Shown here in pieces: positions 5,357 to 6,136 of a stretch of 6,136 nt of DNA (positions are counted from its first letter, which is position 1; each line of letters opens with the position of its first letter). The notes under the pieces are model-generated. The model was not told the origin of the DNA. It searched no databases and saw only the letters and a list, made by a program, of their open reading frames with translations. Origin of the DNA: Anaerolineales bacterium UBA6663 (GTDB lineage Bacteria > Chloroflexota > Anaerolineae > Anaerolineales > UBA6663); assembly GCA_002455335.1 (NCBI GenBank), contig DKKP01000032.1:1-6136 (forward strand), in the 5' to 3' direction. Both the position numbers and the translations under genes were made by a program.

Positions 5357-6136
5357 TCACCGGGCAGGGATCTCGATCGTGAAAGTGGTCCCTGAGCCGG
5401 GTGTACTGGTCACCAGGATCCGGCCGCCATGCGCCTCGACCAGCCCACGCGCGATGGCAAGGCCCAGCCCGGCCCCACCCGAGGCCCTCGTGCGTGCCGG
5501 CTCAGCGCGATAGAAGCGCTCGAAGATCCGCGGCAGATCCTCAATCGCGATTCCGACCCCGGTGTCACGCACAATGATCTCGAGCTGCGAGCCGTTCAGC
5601 CGGGCTTCGAGGGCAACCTGTCCGCCGGCCGGTGTGTGCGCCAAAGCATTGGAGAGCAGATTGGCAAGCACCCGTCCCATCCGTCGCGTATCCAGGGCGA
5701 CCACGCCGGCGTCGCGGCACTTGCCTTCGAGACGGATGCCGCTCTGGCGGGCCAGCGGCGTAAACGATTCGAGCGTGTCGGAGATCAGGTCGCAGACATC
5801 GGTTGGCGTGAGGTCGAGCGCCAGGCCGCCCGCATCGAGCTGGGCCATCTGAAACAGGTCGTCGATCAGGTCGGAGAGCGATTCCACGTCGCGCTGCGCC
5901 GTGCGCAGGTAGCGCTGCGCAGTCTCCCGGTCTTCTACCATATCGTCGGCCAGCGCCTCGACGATCGCGCGCACCGAGGCGAGCGGGGTCTGCAGGTCGT
6001 GGCTGACCCACGCGATCAGGTCGCGCCGCAGCCGATCGAGCTCGCGTTGCCGGGCGTCGGCGGCCTCAAGCCGGGTCGCCATATCGTTGAATGCGCGCGC
6101 CAGGGCCGCGACCTCTTCGCGCCCGACCGCCGAAGC
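5357..6136 (-). CDS. Sensor histidine kinase, N-terminus cut by window edge
   Basis: The minus-strand frame is open from the right edge to TGA at 5357-5359, giving 259 visible residues; the sensor part and start lie outside. The order is the C-terminal half of a HAMP linker (EEVAALARAFNDMATRLEAA), then the HisKA dimerisation domain with H-box SHDLQTPLASV (phospho-acceptor His at visible residue 46), then the HATPase_c domain. The ATPase domain has an N-box NLLSNALAHTP, a G1 box DTGVGI, an F-box IFERFYRAEPAR, a G2 box GGAGLGLAIARGLVEAHGG and a closing GTTFTIEIP. All catalytic motifs are present, so the protein should autophosphorylate and pass phosphate to a response regulator, which is probably encoded off the right edge. 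The H-box reads HDLQTP instead of the commoner HELRTP, a frequent variant. The ATG at 6082 is an internal Met in HAMP, not the start. Confidence 0.93.
   Translation of the reverse strand, partial: ASAVGREEVAALARAFNDMATRLEAADARQRELDRLRRDLIAWVSHDLQTPLASVRAIVEALADDMVEDRETAQRYLRTAQRDVESLSDLIDDLFQMAQLDAGGLALDLTPTDVCDLISDTLESFTPLARQSGIRLEGKCRDAGVVALDTRRMGRVLANLLSNALAHTPAGGQVALEARLNGSQLEIIVRDTGVGIAIEDLPRIFERFYRAEPARTRASGGAGLGLAIARGLVEAHGGRILVTSTPGSGTTFTIEIPAR

Overview
The window is high-GC bacterial DNA with compact, mostly single-gene transcription units. Two features suggest a member of the Chloroflexota (Anaerolineae-like). First, three secreted or membrane-anchored proteins carry Pro/Thr/Ala/Asp-rich low-complexity stretches, including tandem DPNATP units. 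Second, these occur alongside TPR proteins with one membrane anchor, a bacterial SH3 protein and a menaquinone-type prenyltransferase. The assignment is inference from protein style; no rRNA or phylogenetic marker is present.

Layout. Positions 1-1765 hold two minus-strand genes: a TTG-started, membrane-anchored TPR-like protein (641-1765) and, 62 nt downstream, an SH3-domain protein with one N-terminal membrane segment, whose C-terminus runs off the left edge (578 to 1). A divergent intergenic region (1766-2017) carries a promoter in each direction. On the plus strand follow a second, longer membrane-anchored TPR protein (2018-3355) and a 54-residue, very basic small protein (3403-3567) with its own extended -10 promoter. 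The small gene and the convergent menA-like gene (3623-4528, minus) share a perfect 17-bp hairpin that looks like a bidirectional terminator. menA appears to be leaderless. Upstream of it lies a long inverted repeat (4556-4610), then a DM13-domain lipoprotein with three Met/His-rich 15-residue repeats (4625-5206, minus). The right end (5357-6136, minus) is the C-terminal part of a sensor histidine kinase.

How they may work together. Both TPR proteins and the SH3 protein are predicted single-pass membrane proteins with exposed soluble parts, suggesting envelope-associated scaffold or binding roles. MenA makes the lipid quinone of the respiratory chain. The DM13 lipoprotein is probably an extracytoplasmic redox or metal-associated protein and lies directly downstream of the kinase. 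A link between kinase and lipoprotein is possible but rests on position only. I see no mobile element, CRISPR array, tRNA or rRNA. No single novel system is evident; the most unusual items are the Met/His repeat lipoprotein, the small basic protein and several well-formed inverted repeats at gene boundaries.
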